Origin: Certhia americana
Taxonomy: Eukaryota; Chordata; Aves; Passeriformes; Certhiidae
Direction: 5' to 3'
Length of the DNA stretch: 64,000 bases
NCBI GenBank assembly: GCA_018697195.1
Contig: CM031870.1
Coordinates: 15,364,179 to 15,428,178, forward strand
Made by a program: the position numbers and the translations under genes. Each line of letters begins with the position of its first letter. The stretch's first letter is position 1. Below, piece after piece: positions 13,301-23,693 of this stretch. Under the pieces are notes generated by a model, which was not told the origin of the DNA, did no database searches, and worked only from the letters and a program-made list of their open reading frames with translations.

Positions 13301-13809
13301 TCCCAGCTTGGTTTTTTGACTGCTAAAAGAATTATTTGGTTTTACTTGTGAAAAATTTGCAGTCATAGCTTCCAATATCCTCCAGCACTGAAATACAAAT
13401 CGTAAATGCAGGTAGTTTCTGTTCTTATTGAGTTGCTTTTCTTTATTATTGTTAAAAGAAATCATCCAGTTCTGATACTATCATTCAAAACCTATCCATC
13501 TGATCATATACTGCTACACCTGAAGACAGCAAGCAGACATTGAAGCTGAGGGTTTCCAGTTGTTCCCCATGGAAAAGCACCAAAATCTTTGTACAGCTGT
13601 TTGCCATGCCAAGAAATGCAGAGACATCTTCACCCTGTCTTTGTCTCTTCCCAGGAGGTGGTGATGGCCAGGCTCTGTACCTCGATGCAGATCTGAACCA
13701 TGGCAGAACCAGCCACTGCAACACTTTCAACAACCAGCCACTGTGCTCTGAAAGCTTCCAGATCTCCATCCTGGAGGTGTGGGGCTTCAGGGACACCATG
13801 AATGGTTGA
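396..13809 (+). CDS. TBC1D24: TBC1D24, TBC/TLDc domain protein (whole gene, 7 coding exons)
   Basis: The join 396-1354, 3527-3544, 7882-8040, 8978-9041, 11103-11198, 11765-11999, 13655-13809 gives 1686 nt, or 561 residues (human protein 559). All junctions are GT-AG and phase-compatible. TBC1D24 is a synaptic-vesicle and endosomal trafficking protein linked to ARF6. Mutations in human cause DOORS syndrome, epilepsy and deafness. The N-terminal TBC domain covers about residues 45-262 and includes the basic patch [20 protein letters not shown], the region used for phosphoinositide binding in the family. The C-terminal TLDc domain covers about residues 345-558 (blocks [51 protein letters not shown]). 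TLDc proteins are V-ATPase-associated, and the next gene downstream encodes V-ATPase subunit c. The start at 396 has a strong Kozak context and matches the family N-terminus. Identification is by clear family resemblance throughout. Confidence 0.97.
1355..3526 (+). other. TBC1D24: TBC1D24 intron after coding exon 1
   Basis: This AT-rich intron has A-rich stretches around 2850-2910 and no coding exon that I can support. The last 50 nt before the microexon are pyrimidine-rich with TGC-containing sequence close to the acceptor. Confidence 0.8.
3527..3544 (+). CDS. TBC1D24: TBC1D24 18-nt microexon
   Basis: The 18 nt lie between a TTTGCAG acceptor and a GTAGGT donor. They add six residues (S-L-A-P-P-K) between KQK and RQNVH. 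This matches the position and size of the mammalian TBC1D24 microexon (S-x-S-L-P-S-K type), which is known to be neuronally included. Skipping it keeps the frame, because the phase is 2 on both sides. Confidence 0.88.
3545..7881 (+). other. TBC1D24: TBC1D24 intron downstream of the microexon
   Basis: This 4.3-kb AT-rich intron has no recognisable repeat or gene. It ends at a TATTTCTCAG acceptor. Confidence 0.8.
7882..8040 (+). CDS. TBC1D24: TBC1D24 coding exon 3 (TLDc start)
   Basis: This 159-nt exon encodes the beginning of the TLDc region, including [19 protein letters not shown]. It has phase 2 on both sides and a GTAAGG donor. Confidence 0.96.
8041..8977 (+). other. TBC1D24: TBC1D24 intron
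   Basis: This is a roughly 0.9-kb intron between TLDc exons. I see nothing else in it. Confidence 0.8.
8978..9041 (+). CDS. TBC1D24: TBC1D24 coding exon 4
   Basis: This 64-nt exon encodes [20 protein letters not shown] plus E and joins in phase with both neighbours. The acceptor is CTTCAG and the donor is GTGAGT. Confidence 0.96.
9042..11102 (+). other. TBC1D24: TBC1D24 intron with short repeats
   Basis: The intron holds a perfect 18-bp AT palindrome at 10215-10232, a locally duplicated AT-rich segment (about 10346-10365 and 10396-10414) and a G-rich tract (about 10422-10443) that could form a quadruplex. It also holds the first copy of a 48-bp repeat at 10911-10958. Confidence 0.75.
10911..10958 (+). 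repeat. 48-bp intronic direct repeat, copy 1
   Basis: It matches 13139-13186 at 46 of 48 positions. Copy 1 also has an imperfect 14-bp inverted partner: GTGGATTAAAGCAG at 10917-10930 against the reverse complement of 10963-10976 (13 of 14). That is the layout expected of a small MITE-like or hairpin element. No family is assigned. Confidence 0.8.
11103..11198 (+). CDS. TBC1D24: TBC1D24 coding exon 5
   Basis: This 96-nt, phase-0 exon encodes the TLDc core from [13 protein letters not shown] to [11 protein letters not shown]. Confidence 0.97.
11360..11507 (-). mobile_element. CR1 LINE 3' fragment
   Basis: This fragment aligns with the longer CR1 copy at 12520-12885. Shared landmarks are TGCCTGACAACC, TTTAGTGCAGAAATTTT and TTTCCTCTTGTC, the antisense of the usual CR1 3' region. 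It lies in the intron between coding exons 5 and 6. Confidence 0.75.
11765..11999 (+). CDS. TBC1D24: TBC1D24 coding exon 6
   Basis: This 235-nt exon encodes [18 protein letters not shown], a Ser-rich variable insert, then [20 protein letters not shown]. It ends in phase 1 at a GTGAGT donor. Open frame continues into the intron but is not conserved family sequence. Confidence 0.97.
12520..12885 (-). mobile_element. CR1 LINE 3' end
   Basis: Reading on the - strand, this ends with the CR1 signature: TTGGACTTGATGGTC-type sequence, TTTTCCAACCTAAAC, then short terminal repeats (TCCATGATTTTATGA type). The body has the usual GGTGGTGGAGTCACCATCCC block. It is a 5'-truncated retroposon inside an intron. 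Confidence 0.88.
13139..13186 (+). repeat. 48-bp intronic direct repeat, copy 2
   Basis: This second copy of the element at 10911-10958 has two mismatches. The similarity stops sharply at both edges, and the inverted partner seen beside copy 1 is absent here. Confidence 0.8.
13655..13809 (+). CDS. TBC1D24: TBC1D24 last coding exon
   Basis: This exon encodes [20 protein letters not shown] through [10 protein letters not shown], with the stop TGA at 13807-13809. It is the conserved end of the TLDc fold. Confidence 0.97.
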
Positions 13810-15350
13810 TGTGACTGTCAGTAATCAGCTAGTTTTTCAGTTGTCCAAGGTAAATTCCGATACAGGAGCTAAGTTAGAACATCCTTTCAGCTGGGCTCAG
13901 TGCTGTGAGTCATTCCTAAGTGGCGCACTTGGATGCAGATCTAGTTGTTTACTCCTATTTTATTTAAGACAGGTCAAGGTGAAGTAATGTATCTGGTTAA
14001 CTGCTTGTCCCTTTACCTCTAGAGATCTGTATGCAGGGGCTGTTGGTAAAAAGGAAAATGTGGTGAGTTCAGAGCCATGCTAGGTGGATCCAGGTGCAAA
14101 TTATGGGATGGGTTTGAGTTCACAGTTCCTTAGAGGCACAACCCTGGCTGAGCTGTGCTGCAGAACTCTGAGGCACTGGCACCAGTACCTGGCCTGAGCC
14201 AGGAATATCAAATGTCTCCTCACAGGGAACATTGGTGACCTCAGATTTGACACAGAACAGTTGTTCATAAAATCATTGTCCTCCTATGAGCAGACAAATC
14301 AGTACCATTAAGTTATGAAGCTCTTAATTCACACCATGATTGCTGATCTTCTTGTACCAAAACCTCTGACATGTTCCAGCTGCATATGTTTGAGCAGTGT
14401 GCCTCTGAGAAAGGTATCCAGGCTGGACAGTGATATCTCCAAGTTTTGGTTTTGTTTACATTCCTATTCCATATCAGTATGATGATTTCACAGCGACTCC
14501 CTATGTCAGGCAGCTGCAAGCCAGAGAGTGTCTGCAGTGCTCAGAAATGTTCCTTTCCTCATCTTTCCTGGGAGCTGAAATGAAGCTTTAAAGCTGAAAA
14601 TAACTGTGCTGATATCCCTGTGTGTTTGGGGAATTAGACATGGTGATAATGGGAACTTAGTCCTGTCCCCATAAGTAAAGAAAGGAAGGCAGGAGGCAAA
14701 TCTGGAAGTGAGTGAGTTTCCTAGGCAGCACTGTTTCTCCACATGTCTTCCCAGTGATGAGATGCCTCCTGAGAAGGTAACAGTTTCCTTCCTGTATATT
14801 CTGGTAGGGTTTGGGTGATGCACAGAGGCTTTGCTCATTCTTGAGCATTCCTACATTCTCTGCAGGCATGCCCTGTGGCGTGTGATTTGGACTTTATCCA
14901 AAAATTGCACTATCTGTTGTGGAACTTCTCCCATACGAAGCACAAACACACAAACATCAGTGAGTAGTCCAGAGGATACAACAGGATGCTCAAAGCTTCA
15001 GTGAGTAACTCACTATACGATTTATCACAACAGGAAAAATGAAGGGAGAGAGAAATTGCTGATTCTCTAAACATTTCAATCTAAAAAATTGCTGTAGAGT
15101 GGGTTTGCTACTTAATGTTATTGCTACACAAGCTTGAAGCTCATTAAAAGGAAAAATTTAAATGAATAATAAAAGCTAGGCTGGACAGGGTCACATTCAT
15201 ATTCAGAGGTCAGAGGTGAGTTTTTGGTCATGTTGGCTGGTCCAGCTTGCCAGCCACGACTCTACCTCATGGCTTGGTAAAGAGTTGACTCTCGCAGAGT
15301 ATGTGAATAAACTTGGCAAAAATAAAATTTGCTTTCTAAGGTGCCATTTT
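13810..15350 (+). other. TBC1D24: Probable TBC1D24 3' UTR (end not fixed)
   Basis: This non-coding sequence follows the stop codon. AATAAA poly(A) signals occur at 15168-15173, 15306-15311 and 15321-15326, so a transcript end near 15.2-15.35 kb is plausible. A longer 3' UTR is possible, because the mammalian gene has a multi-kilobase 3' UTR and a further AATAAA occurs near 15944. Confidence 0.45.
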
Positions 15351-18300
15351 GAATTTTTGTCAAAAAAATAACTCTTTGAAAAATTAACCTATATGCAGAA
15401 CAGTTTAAGATGTCTTTTGCACCGTTTGTATTTGCAGTTGGATTCTCTGGCCCTGTCTGAGAGTCAGCATTGGGCCTCCCTTTCTCCTTCCCACACAGTG
15501 AGTTCTGCCCAGTTGTCTTTCCACAGGTTTACCATAAGCTTGATTGGATTGCAAAAGGTAATTCAGTTATACTGATGTATTTTGATGTGGAAGAACTCAG
15601 TCATATCTGGCATTTTGCAAATACTGGCTGATGCAGCCGTCTGTTTTTCCAAGCCACCCGTGTCAGTTTGCCCTTGCAGGTATCCCACAAGCTTCCTGAG
15701 ACAAAAAAAATCACTCAAAAGTATAGGTTCTCCTTAGTGTAGGTGGGATTTCCATTTGGTTTGTGTGTCCTCTTTTGAGCTTGTCTGAGGAGGTGCCCTT
15801 GGGAGCAAAAAACAACTCAAAACCACAATTCATTATTTATTATTAATATTATTATTAATAATATTAATTTCCAGCTTGCTGTCAGAAATTCCCTGGAGCT
15901 GTGTGTTGGTAGGATTTATGGGAGAGTAATGTTCTACTCCAAATGAATAAATTTTATCTGCTAAAACTTGGCTGCATCTGGCAGTGTGATGGGATTTCCT
16001 CACTCCCATCCCTGCCAGGTGCAACCATGTCAATACCTTATCTTAAGCCATATCTAAGAAACATTCCTCAGAAATGTGTTCCTTTCCCTAACCTGTTCTT
16101 GATGCACAGTGATTTGGGTGTTTGGAATCTGAAATAACTCCTGGTTGCTCAGAAACTCATCACAGGATATCAGTATGAGAATCCAAGGAGCAGTTCTGGA
16201 CATCAGGAACTTGATAATGCACTGTCCTGCCACAGCCACCCTGTGGGACTGCTCTGTGTGGTTTGAACTGGGATGGCCTGGATGAGCAAGAAGCTGCAAT
16301 AATCCAGGGAGAGCAGTTCTACAGTGCTGCAGCAACTCTACACAGTCCTTGTGTTCAGGAAAAATGGGTATTATTCCTCGTGCAAATCCTCATCCATCAT
16401 TCCCATTGTGGCTGTGAGACACCTTAGAAGAGCAGCATTTTGACTTGGTCATCTTCCCAGTAGCAGAGAGGTATTTTTCCTGTCTGTGTAGTTAATGGTT
16501 GTTGCTGACCAAGTGCATATCAAAGTTCAAACCCTTTGTTTCATGCAAAGCTCTTGTGATGGAGGCCAGGGGCTGGTTTGGAAGACAATGACTACAATGG
16601 ACACATTATCGGAAAGTGGCGTTATCTCAAGTACTCCAGCCATGATGTGTGTTAGTCAGTTGTTACTTGCAGCTCTGAACAGCTGTTGAAGTAGGCTGGA
16701 ATCCTGGAATCTCTGTTGGTGTTCCTGCTGGCAGCAGTGAGTGCCAGAGGCACTGAATGGGCTTGGGCTGGGAGCTGCAGGCTGGGCCTTGGTCACCACA
16801 GTTCTTTGAGAGCATCTGTGCTTTCCTGAGAAGCTGCTTTTTGTTTTGTCATATTCCTTGAAGGCAGAAAAAATCAGAAACTCCTGACATCACTGTAAAT
16901 GGCAACCCAGCTGTTTGCAGGCCACAGGAACTGTATCCAGCTGCAGCCAGGCTGGACAGACTTCACTGCACCCGAGCTGTCTTTCCTGCAGCTCCTGCAC
17001 TTTGGCATACTCCTTTTTCTGATGCAGCACATTAATCAACCTCCTGTTAATAGAGGCAAATTAGCAAAGGGAAGGGAAAAATTCTCATTTCCTCTCTGGT
17101 GACATATCTGAAGTCAGAATGGAGTGGGGACCAGTACTGTTCTTTGAAGAGTTAAACCATGCCAATAGAGATCTCTGGTGACCTACAGAGGGGTGACATG
17201 TGCAGATCCATCAGCTGCTCTTCATGTGTGTGTATTAAATTGTGTCCTTTGTCCTTAGAAATTCATCCTCATTTTTGGTGGGGTGTGATCTCCCCTGCCC
17301 ATGGGGACCCTGGTGCCACAACCAGGAGCTGACCCAGAGGGAGGCACTGTGAGAGCTCAGGAATCAGGCCCTTGGGTGCAGCTGAGGCGTGGGCACCTGG
17401 CTGTTCTGCAGCTCTGTCGTGAATTTCAGACTATTCATAGTCAGCTTGAGTGTGTGTGTGTACTATTTGGGGTGATGTTTTCTTCAGATGAGTGGTGATG
17501 TGCTGCTGAATTAGTTTCTTACCCTATCTTGGAATCACTGCCCTACGTCAATGGTATTTTTGTCACTGTGCGGAATCCTGGATTATATTAAAGGTATTTG
17601 ACTGTGGAGGCCGCTGGCTTTGTCCTTTGTTCTGGTCTTTTCCTTCCTGTAGAGCTCATAGCAAAAGGCACCCTGAAACTGAGAGCAGCCCTGGAGCATG
17701 TATTCTCTGGCAGAACTCTTGCTGCAGTGAGTTGGTTACAGGGTTCCTGATCATTTCAGATCTCACAAGACTTCCCCTGGGACCAGATGTCAAACTGCCA
17801 TGAAGTCTCTAGGTAGCAAATTCTGACAAGAGCCTTCTTCCCTTTGCAGGGCCTCAGCTTTGCTTTGCCCCAGCCCAGCCTAGGTTTAAAATGGAGGTTA
17901 GGCTTGTCTTCTGGCCACCAGCACCTCTAAGTTGCAATCTAACCATGCAGTAACCAAGGATGTAAATGAAAAAAGTGGACTTCCACAAAATTTGGGGGTT
18001 TGAACAAACTGCTCTCAGGCCAAAGGGATCTGGGCATTTCCCCTCAAAAAAACTCGCACCCCTCTATATCCACCTGGTACAAACCTGGGTGTCCCGTGCT
18101 GCTGTGCATTTCCAAGAGCAGAGCCGTGGTTTAGGGCAGTGCAGTGGGGAAAACGGATTGATGAGCTGGCAGAAACCATTCCCAGACGATTGATTCTGCA
18201 GTCAGCTCTGCACTGCCAGGAGGTTTGCTGCACGGGAAGCCTGTGGCCACTAGAGGTTCCTCTCAGCCCGGTCCTATGCCTCCATCACCAGTAAAACCAT

Positions 18301-21300
18301 CCTTGCAATCCAAAAGTGCTTTCTTCACATGGTTTCAAAGGTGACCTGAGCCTTAAATACCATAAATAAGAATTTTACAACTCCCTTGAAGGCTGTAAAC
18401 TTAATCATGAAGGTGCTTAGTAGCAGGAAGGTGTAAGTGAGGGATTGTGAGGAGCTGAGCAGTGCAGGCAGCTGTTCTGGGACCTTGCAGCTGCTGTAAA
18501 CCAGTGACTGAGACCTGAGAGAGGAATGCGTTTGATTGCATCAGGCAGCAGAAGCTTGGTGTCCTGCCTAGAAAGTGTGGTGGGAAGGTCCTGGATGATG
18601 TCTCAGGGCTGGCAGCAGCTGCAGGAGCCTGAACTGGAAAAGGAAGGCTGTGCTGCATCTTGCTGTGCTGTTGCACTGTGAGAAGAGACTGATGTTTGCC
18701 AGTTGTGCTTTTTTTTCTTTTCCTGGATTTACTGTACAGGCTTTTATGTAAATGTCTCAGGGACACCTGCTTCCTTGAGGGATGTTTTATAACCAGCTGT
18801 GGCACAACATTGCCTCTGGCACTAAATTTAAAGGGTTCTCTGCCTTTTCAAGCCCCTCACTGAGTGTTTCCAGCTCTGCCCTGCTATTGCCCTTCCCAAG
18901 CACTTCTTTGGGCTGAAGAGCCTGTGCTTCAGCCTCTAGGAGGGTCGTGGCTCCACTCCTTGGCTGTGGTCTGGTGACACAGGCTGCTGCTGTGTCAAAG
19001 CACACAAACAGCTCTTGGGTGAAGCTGGGTGCAAACTTGGGCTGGGGAAAAGAGGAGTGTGTTTGTTCCTGCTTTGCAAACCTGCAGCTGGCTGCTGCTG
19101 GGCAAGGGTAGATAAGGCACCAGGACTGTGGGCACTGTCCTGACCCAGGGATGCACCTCCCATTGCTGACACAGCTTCAGTCCGTGGCCTGCACATTGAG
19201 TCACCTCCATTCCGTGGTGAAATGTCCTCCAGGGTTATGGCTGTGCCCTCCATGTGTCATTGACTGAAGGGTTTCTCACTGGGCTCGCCCTCCTGATCCC
19301 TCAGCCAAGAGATGAAGGAGGCAGGTCTGGGATCCCATGGGGAAAAGCCCAGCAAGCCAGTGATCAGTTCCTCATCCTCCCAGCCTGTGTGGTGCCAGAT
19401 CCTCTGTCCCATAAATGACTGGGGTCCACATTCCTGATCCATGAGTGTTCCAGAGCAGCACCAGCATTGGCTGTACCAGCTAAGCAGCCCAGCTGGCTGC
19501 AGCCGGAACTCTCCCACTGGCAGTGGCTGGGACACAGTCAGTTCCTCTTCCTTAATTGTCCTCCTTCTGCTGAAATCCTCCTCCTTAAACTTCTCCAGGT
19601 TTATGTGAAGACCCACTTTTGCCCCCTCACTCTGTGAAGCTCTTGTCTGTGCTGCAGGGAGCCAATCCCTCTCCTAGAATAAAAGGTTTTTTGTCCTTTT
19701 CCCCAGGTTTCACAGAACCAGCCAGCCAACTCCAGCACTGCTTCCCACAGGGAAGGGTTGTGGTGGGGCTGGAACCCTGCTGAGGAGCAGAATCCCCCCC
19801 AGTTACCCAGACAAAGCCAGAGGAAAATGGATTTCAGCAGTTCTTCAGCTCACAGAAATACTTGTGGATGCTCCTGTAAGGATCTGCCTAACCAACAGTC
19901 AGAACCTCTCTCTCAAGTCCATTAGGCTTTTCTTGCACTCCAGAACACCAGCCACAGCTCCTGCAGGATGCTGTGCTATTGTGGGGCACAGTGTTTCCCA
20001 GGGGCAGGGCTTTCCTTGCAGCCCACCATGGGTCATGCCCCAGGGTTAGCTCCAGCTCAGAAACCGAACTCAGCAGTTGAGCAGAGTTCAACTTGAGGAC
20101 TGCAGAGCCATAGCTCCCAGAACTCCTGAGAGGCTGGGTGTTCTTGGGACGGCTTTCTTCCCTAATGAGCAATAACAGACTCATGAACAGATTTTTGAAA
20201 TTGCAGAAGTGGAAAGCACAGGAGGAATAACTGACTCGCTGCGGAAATGTTATTGCTGTGTTTGCCAGAGCCTTGGGGTGGAGGCAGGGGCAGGTTAGGG
20301 CTTTCCAAGGAGGTGTGGGAGCACCTCTCAGACCAGCTGCCTGCCTTGTGCTCAGCCCTCTGACCGTGTTGGAGACGCCTCCAGCTCAGACCAGTCTCTT
20401 GGGGAGCATTTCTAGCCCATATTTAGAGGGAAATGTGCTACTCCTCTGCTTGGTGGTAGCAGCCTCTTCCCTGGGCGAGAGCAACCTCCAGCTGGGTCAG
20501 ATCCAGTCCCAGCTCCTGGGCTGTCCTGAGAGCTGGTTGCAAAGAAGAGGGTCCAGGGCTGCCCAAAGGAAGTGGAAGGGCTGTCTCTTGCCCTGTAAAG
20601 CAGCACAGACCCTCTCCAGGCAGAAACTTTTGGCCTGATTTGCTCATGACCTTTGCCATGCTCCGTCCCTCGGGTGGCCAGAGCCTGCCTGCCGGGGCTG
20701 GATCCGTGTTTCCTTGTACACACAACAGGGGACACTCCAGTCAGCTCCTGCCCTGCCTCTACACTGGTTTTCTCAGGCAGGGGATGTTTTTAAGGGTTTA
20801 ATATTTAATCTGCACCCTACTGAAGAGGAGAACTTGTAGAGGTTACAAGAGCCTGGGAGATGGCTGCTCAAGGTCCTCATCCTCCCCTGGCTCTGTGTGT
20901 CTCCAGCCTGGGAGGTTTTCGGAAGGGCAGCGGTGTGGAATCAGAGATGTGGATCTGTGTGAAAAGCCACTAGCCAGGGATGATAAAAGCCACATGATGA
21001 ACATACCCCTCCAGGCAGGAGAACTGCACTGCAAGCACAGGGAAGAGGGAAAACAGGGAAGTTTTTGAGTTTCTGGGCAGTTTTCTGCAGAAACACCCTG
21101 CTCTGGGCAGGAGCAGCCATGTCCAACAGTGAGCCCAGGCATTGCCACAGCAGTGCCAGTCCCCCTGATCACACCAAAGCTCTGCTCCTCCTTAGGCATG
21201 GGATCAAGGTCTCCCTTCTCCCAAGGCTGCAGAAATGGGGATTATCCAACAGGTCGCACTTGATGCCTGAAGTCAGCCACTGTCCCCCGTGGAGCAGCCC

Positions 21301-22850
21301 TGCCCTGGCCCCAGACAACCCTGGAGTTCTCCAAAGGGCCTTGTCCTGAGCCCATCCTCCCCGCTGCTGGTCCCTCACCAAAACCACCACCGATGGATCT
21401 GTCCTGAAAGCCCTTGGGGGCCAAAAATCTCTGTATCCCAATCCCAAATGCTCCCTGCTGCCCTTCCTGCGGGCTGTGCCATCCCTAGGGCTGCCTGGTG
21501 ACGGCCAGCACATGGAGCTGCTGGGAACTCCCAGGGAGATGCAGAGATCTCCATCCAAGGGTTGCTGCAGCACTTGGCAGTTTTCCTGCAAGGAAAATGG
21601 AAATGGGGAGGGAGGGCTGGCCCATGAGGATGAGTGCCCAGGGAAGGAGCAGTAGCTGTGGTGAGCTGGTGCCTCAGCAGATATTACTAATGCACACGTA
21701 CAGGCATTGTGCTGAAACAAGGAGCTATTCCTGAGCTCAGCTTCCCCGTGTGATCCTGACTGGGTCAGCTGACGGGAAAAAAACCTCTGTGTGGAAGAAA
21801 CAGCTGTTCCTTGGAAAGGCCTGGGACTGTGCAGGCCAGCCCTGGCCTCTGGGCTCAGCCAGCCTGGAGCCAGCTGTGTGTGAGGGAAGGGTGAGGACAG
21901 AGCCTGGTGTACCATGGAGGGACCAAACTGAGATTTGGCTGATGTTTGGCTGGGTGGAGGCTCCCTGTCCTGATCTTAGATATGGGGCTGCAATCTAATC
22001 ACAATCCCCCTGTTAAGGGAGGTGTCCTCCCTTCCCCAGCACACACCAAGAGTGTCCAGCCTCTTTCTCACTCCGGGGAGTGTGTTTAGAAGAGGAGAGT
22101 CCTGTGCAGGACCAGGCTGTGAGGACATTATGTGGCTCACTCATCCCAGCTGTCTCCAGTTTCCATCAGGGACTAAAGGTGATGGCATTTCCTCCTTTCC
22201 CAAAAGGGATCACAAAGCTGGTTTTATGCCCACTGTATGCCCACTCTTGTTTTTTTAAACCCTCAAAGCAGTGCTGGAAAACACAGTGCTTGATTGTCAC
22301 TTTTATTGTTCCCCAGGCTCGGTGCCATGTCTGTCCTTACCTCTGGCTTTCTGAACAACACCAAAACTTTCTGAACTAATAAATAAAATATATAAAATCA
22401 GCTTCTTTTAATCTGTTCAACATATTCTGCCTTTTCATTTCTGTGCTCTATTTAGGGGATATGGTAGAAAGAGGAACCAATTGTTTTTGTATCTCCCCCA
22501 CATCTTTCCACTGAGTCTCCTTTCCCTCTTCCCCTTTTCTGAGCCAACATCCCTGTATGATCTTTTGTCATCTGCAAACGCTCTTGCCCTTTTCATCTGC
22601 AGCCACTGAACTTTGCCATCTTGGCTGTGTCTTCTCCAAAACTCAGTGATTAATGCAGCCATGGAGGAGCCCAAACTGAAGCTGTCTCTGCAGTAGGCAA
22701 TGCCTGCAGAGCCTGTGACAGCTGCCTGTGGTCAACAGAGGCCAGTGGCACCTGGCCTGTGCCAGGCATGGGGTGGCAGCAGGGCCAGGGCAGTGACCAC
22801 CCCCTGTGCTGGGCACTGCTGAGGCACCTCCAGTCCTGGGGACAGTGCTG
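15351..22850. other. Intergenic spacer or distal TBC1D24 3' UTR
   Basis: I see no gene I can support here. There is an AT-rich ATTATT microsatellite-like stretch at 15828-15870. GC content rises from about 18 kb onwards, and longer chance ORFs appear on the - strand, for example 21169-21915 and 19257-19616. None has a recognisable domain. Confidence 0.6.
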
Positions 22851-22854
22851 GGGT

Positions 22855-23010
22855 TCTCACAACAAGAAAGAGCCTGAGGGGCTGGAGAGGAAGGGAACAG
22901 AGCTGGGAAGAGGCTGGAGCACCAGGAGAGGCTGAGAGAGCTGGAAAGGGGCTCAGCCTGGACAAAAGGAGAGCTCTTAGAGAAGGCAGACCCTGAGAGC
23001 TCAGACCAGC
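22855..23010 (+). mobile_element. CR1 LINE internal fragment
   Basis: The stretch reading GGCTGGAGCACCAGGAGAGG, then CTGAGAGAGCTGG and GGGCTCAGCCTGGA is the CR1 segment that lies upstream of the 3' tail in the copy at 48770-49344. The 3' tail is missing here. Confidence 0.65.
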
Positions 23011-23575
23011 ACACCCGGTCTCAGGATATGACTTCTGGGTTTGGGTGAGCATTTCTGCCAACCCAAGAGGAACAGATACTCGGTCCCACTGCCGCGGCTT
23101 CTTCTGCGCTCCTGTAGTTCTGCTCCTTCCCAGCCTGCCGGTTTCAGAGGAGGTGCCCGTGCTTTCGGGGAACGGGCAGGGCTCCTACGAGCAGATGTCA
23201 CCTTGTCCCCGCGATTAGCCAGCTGTCCTCTCGCCACCAGCCGGACGATTCACCACGGGGCTTGGCGGAGAGGAGCTGCCTGCAAGGGAGACGTCAAACA
23301 CAGGAAACACAAAAATTACGCTTAAAACATAAAAGGCCTCGTGCCTTTTTGCTCGGCAGCAGCTCCAGGGGCAGCCAGGGCTCGGTTCCCCCCAGCAAAC
23401 CGAGCGAGGACACGGCAGCCTGAATGAGCATAGCAAACACATTCCTTCTGCCTTCCAGCTTGTCTTTCCTCAAACAAAGCCATAACCGAGTGCTGGCTAA
23501 GTTTGCTCACCCACAACATTTTAGGTTGAGTGGTCCTGGAAAGGCAGCGGCTGCTCCTTTGCCCGAGAGCAGGGC

Positions 23576-23693
23576 GGGGATGTGACCCGAGGGGTGGGAT
23601 GTGTGACCGAGGGGGTGGGATGTGACCACGGGGCTGGGATGTGACCCCAGGGGTGGGATGTGAGCGGGGGGGGTGGGATGTGACCCCGGGGCT
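23576..23693. repeat. Minisatellite, ~19-20 bp unit
   Basis: About six degenerate tandem units of the type GGGATGTGACCCCGGGGT lie in a row. The region is G-rich on the + strand. Confidence 0.85.

Larger units (their letters stand above)
12000..13654 (+). other. TBC1D24: TBC1D24 last intron (CR1 and 48-bp repeat)
   Basis: This 1.65-kb intron is largely occupied by an antisense CR1 (12520-12885) and the second copy of the 48-bp repeat (13139-13186). It contains no other exon I can support. Confidence 0.8.

Noticed and set aside
21169..21915. 248-codon - strand ORF
   Set aside because: Ser/Pro/Gly-rich translation without a domain; expected by chance in GC-rich DNA with few stops.
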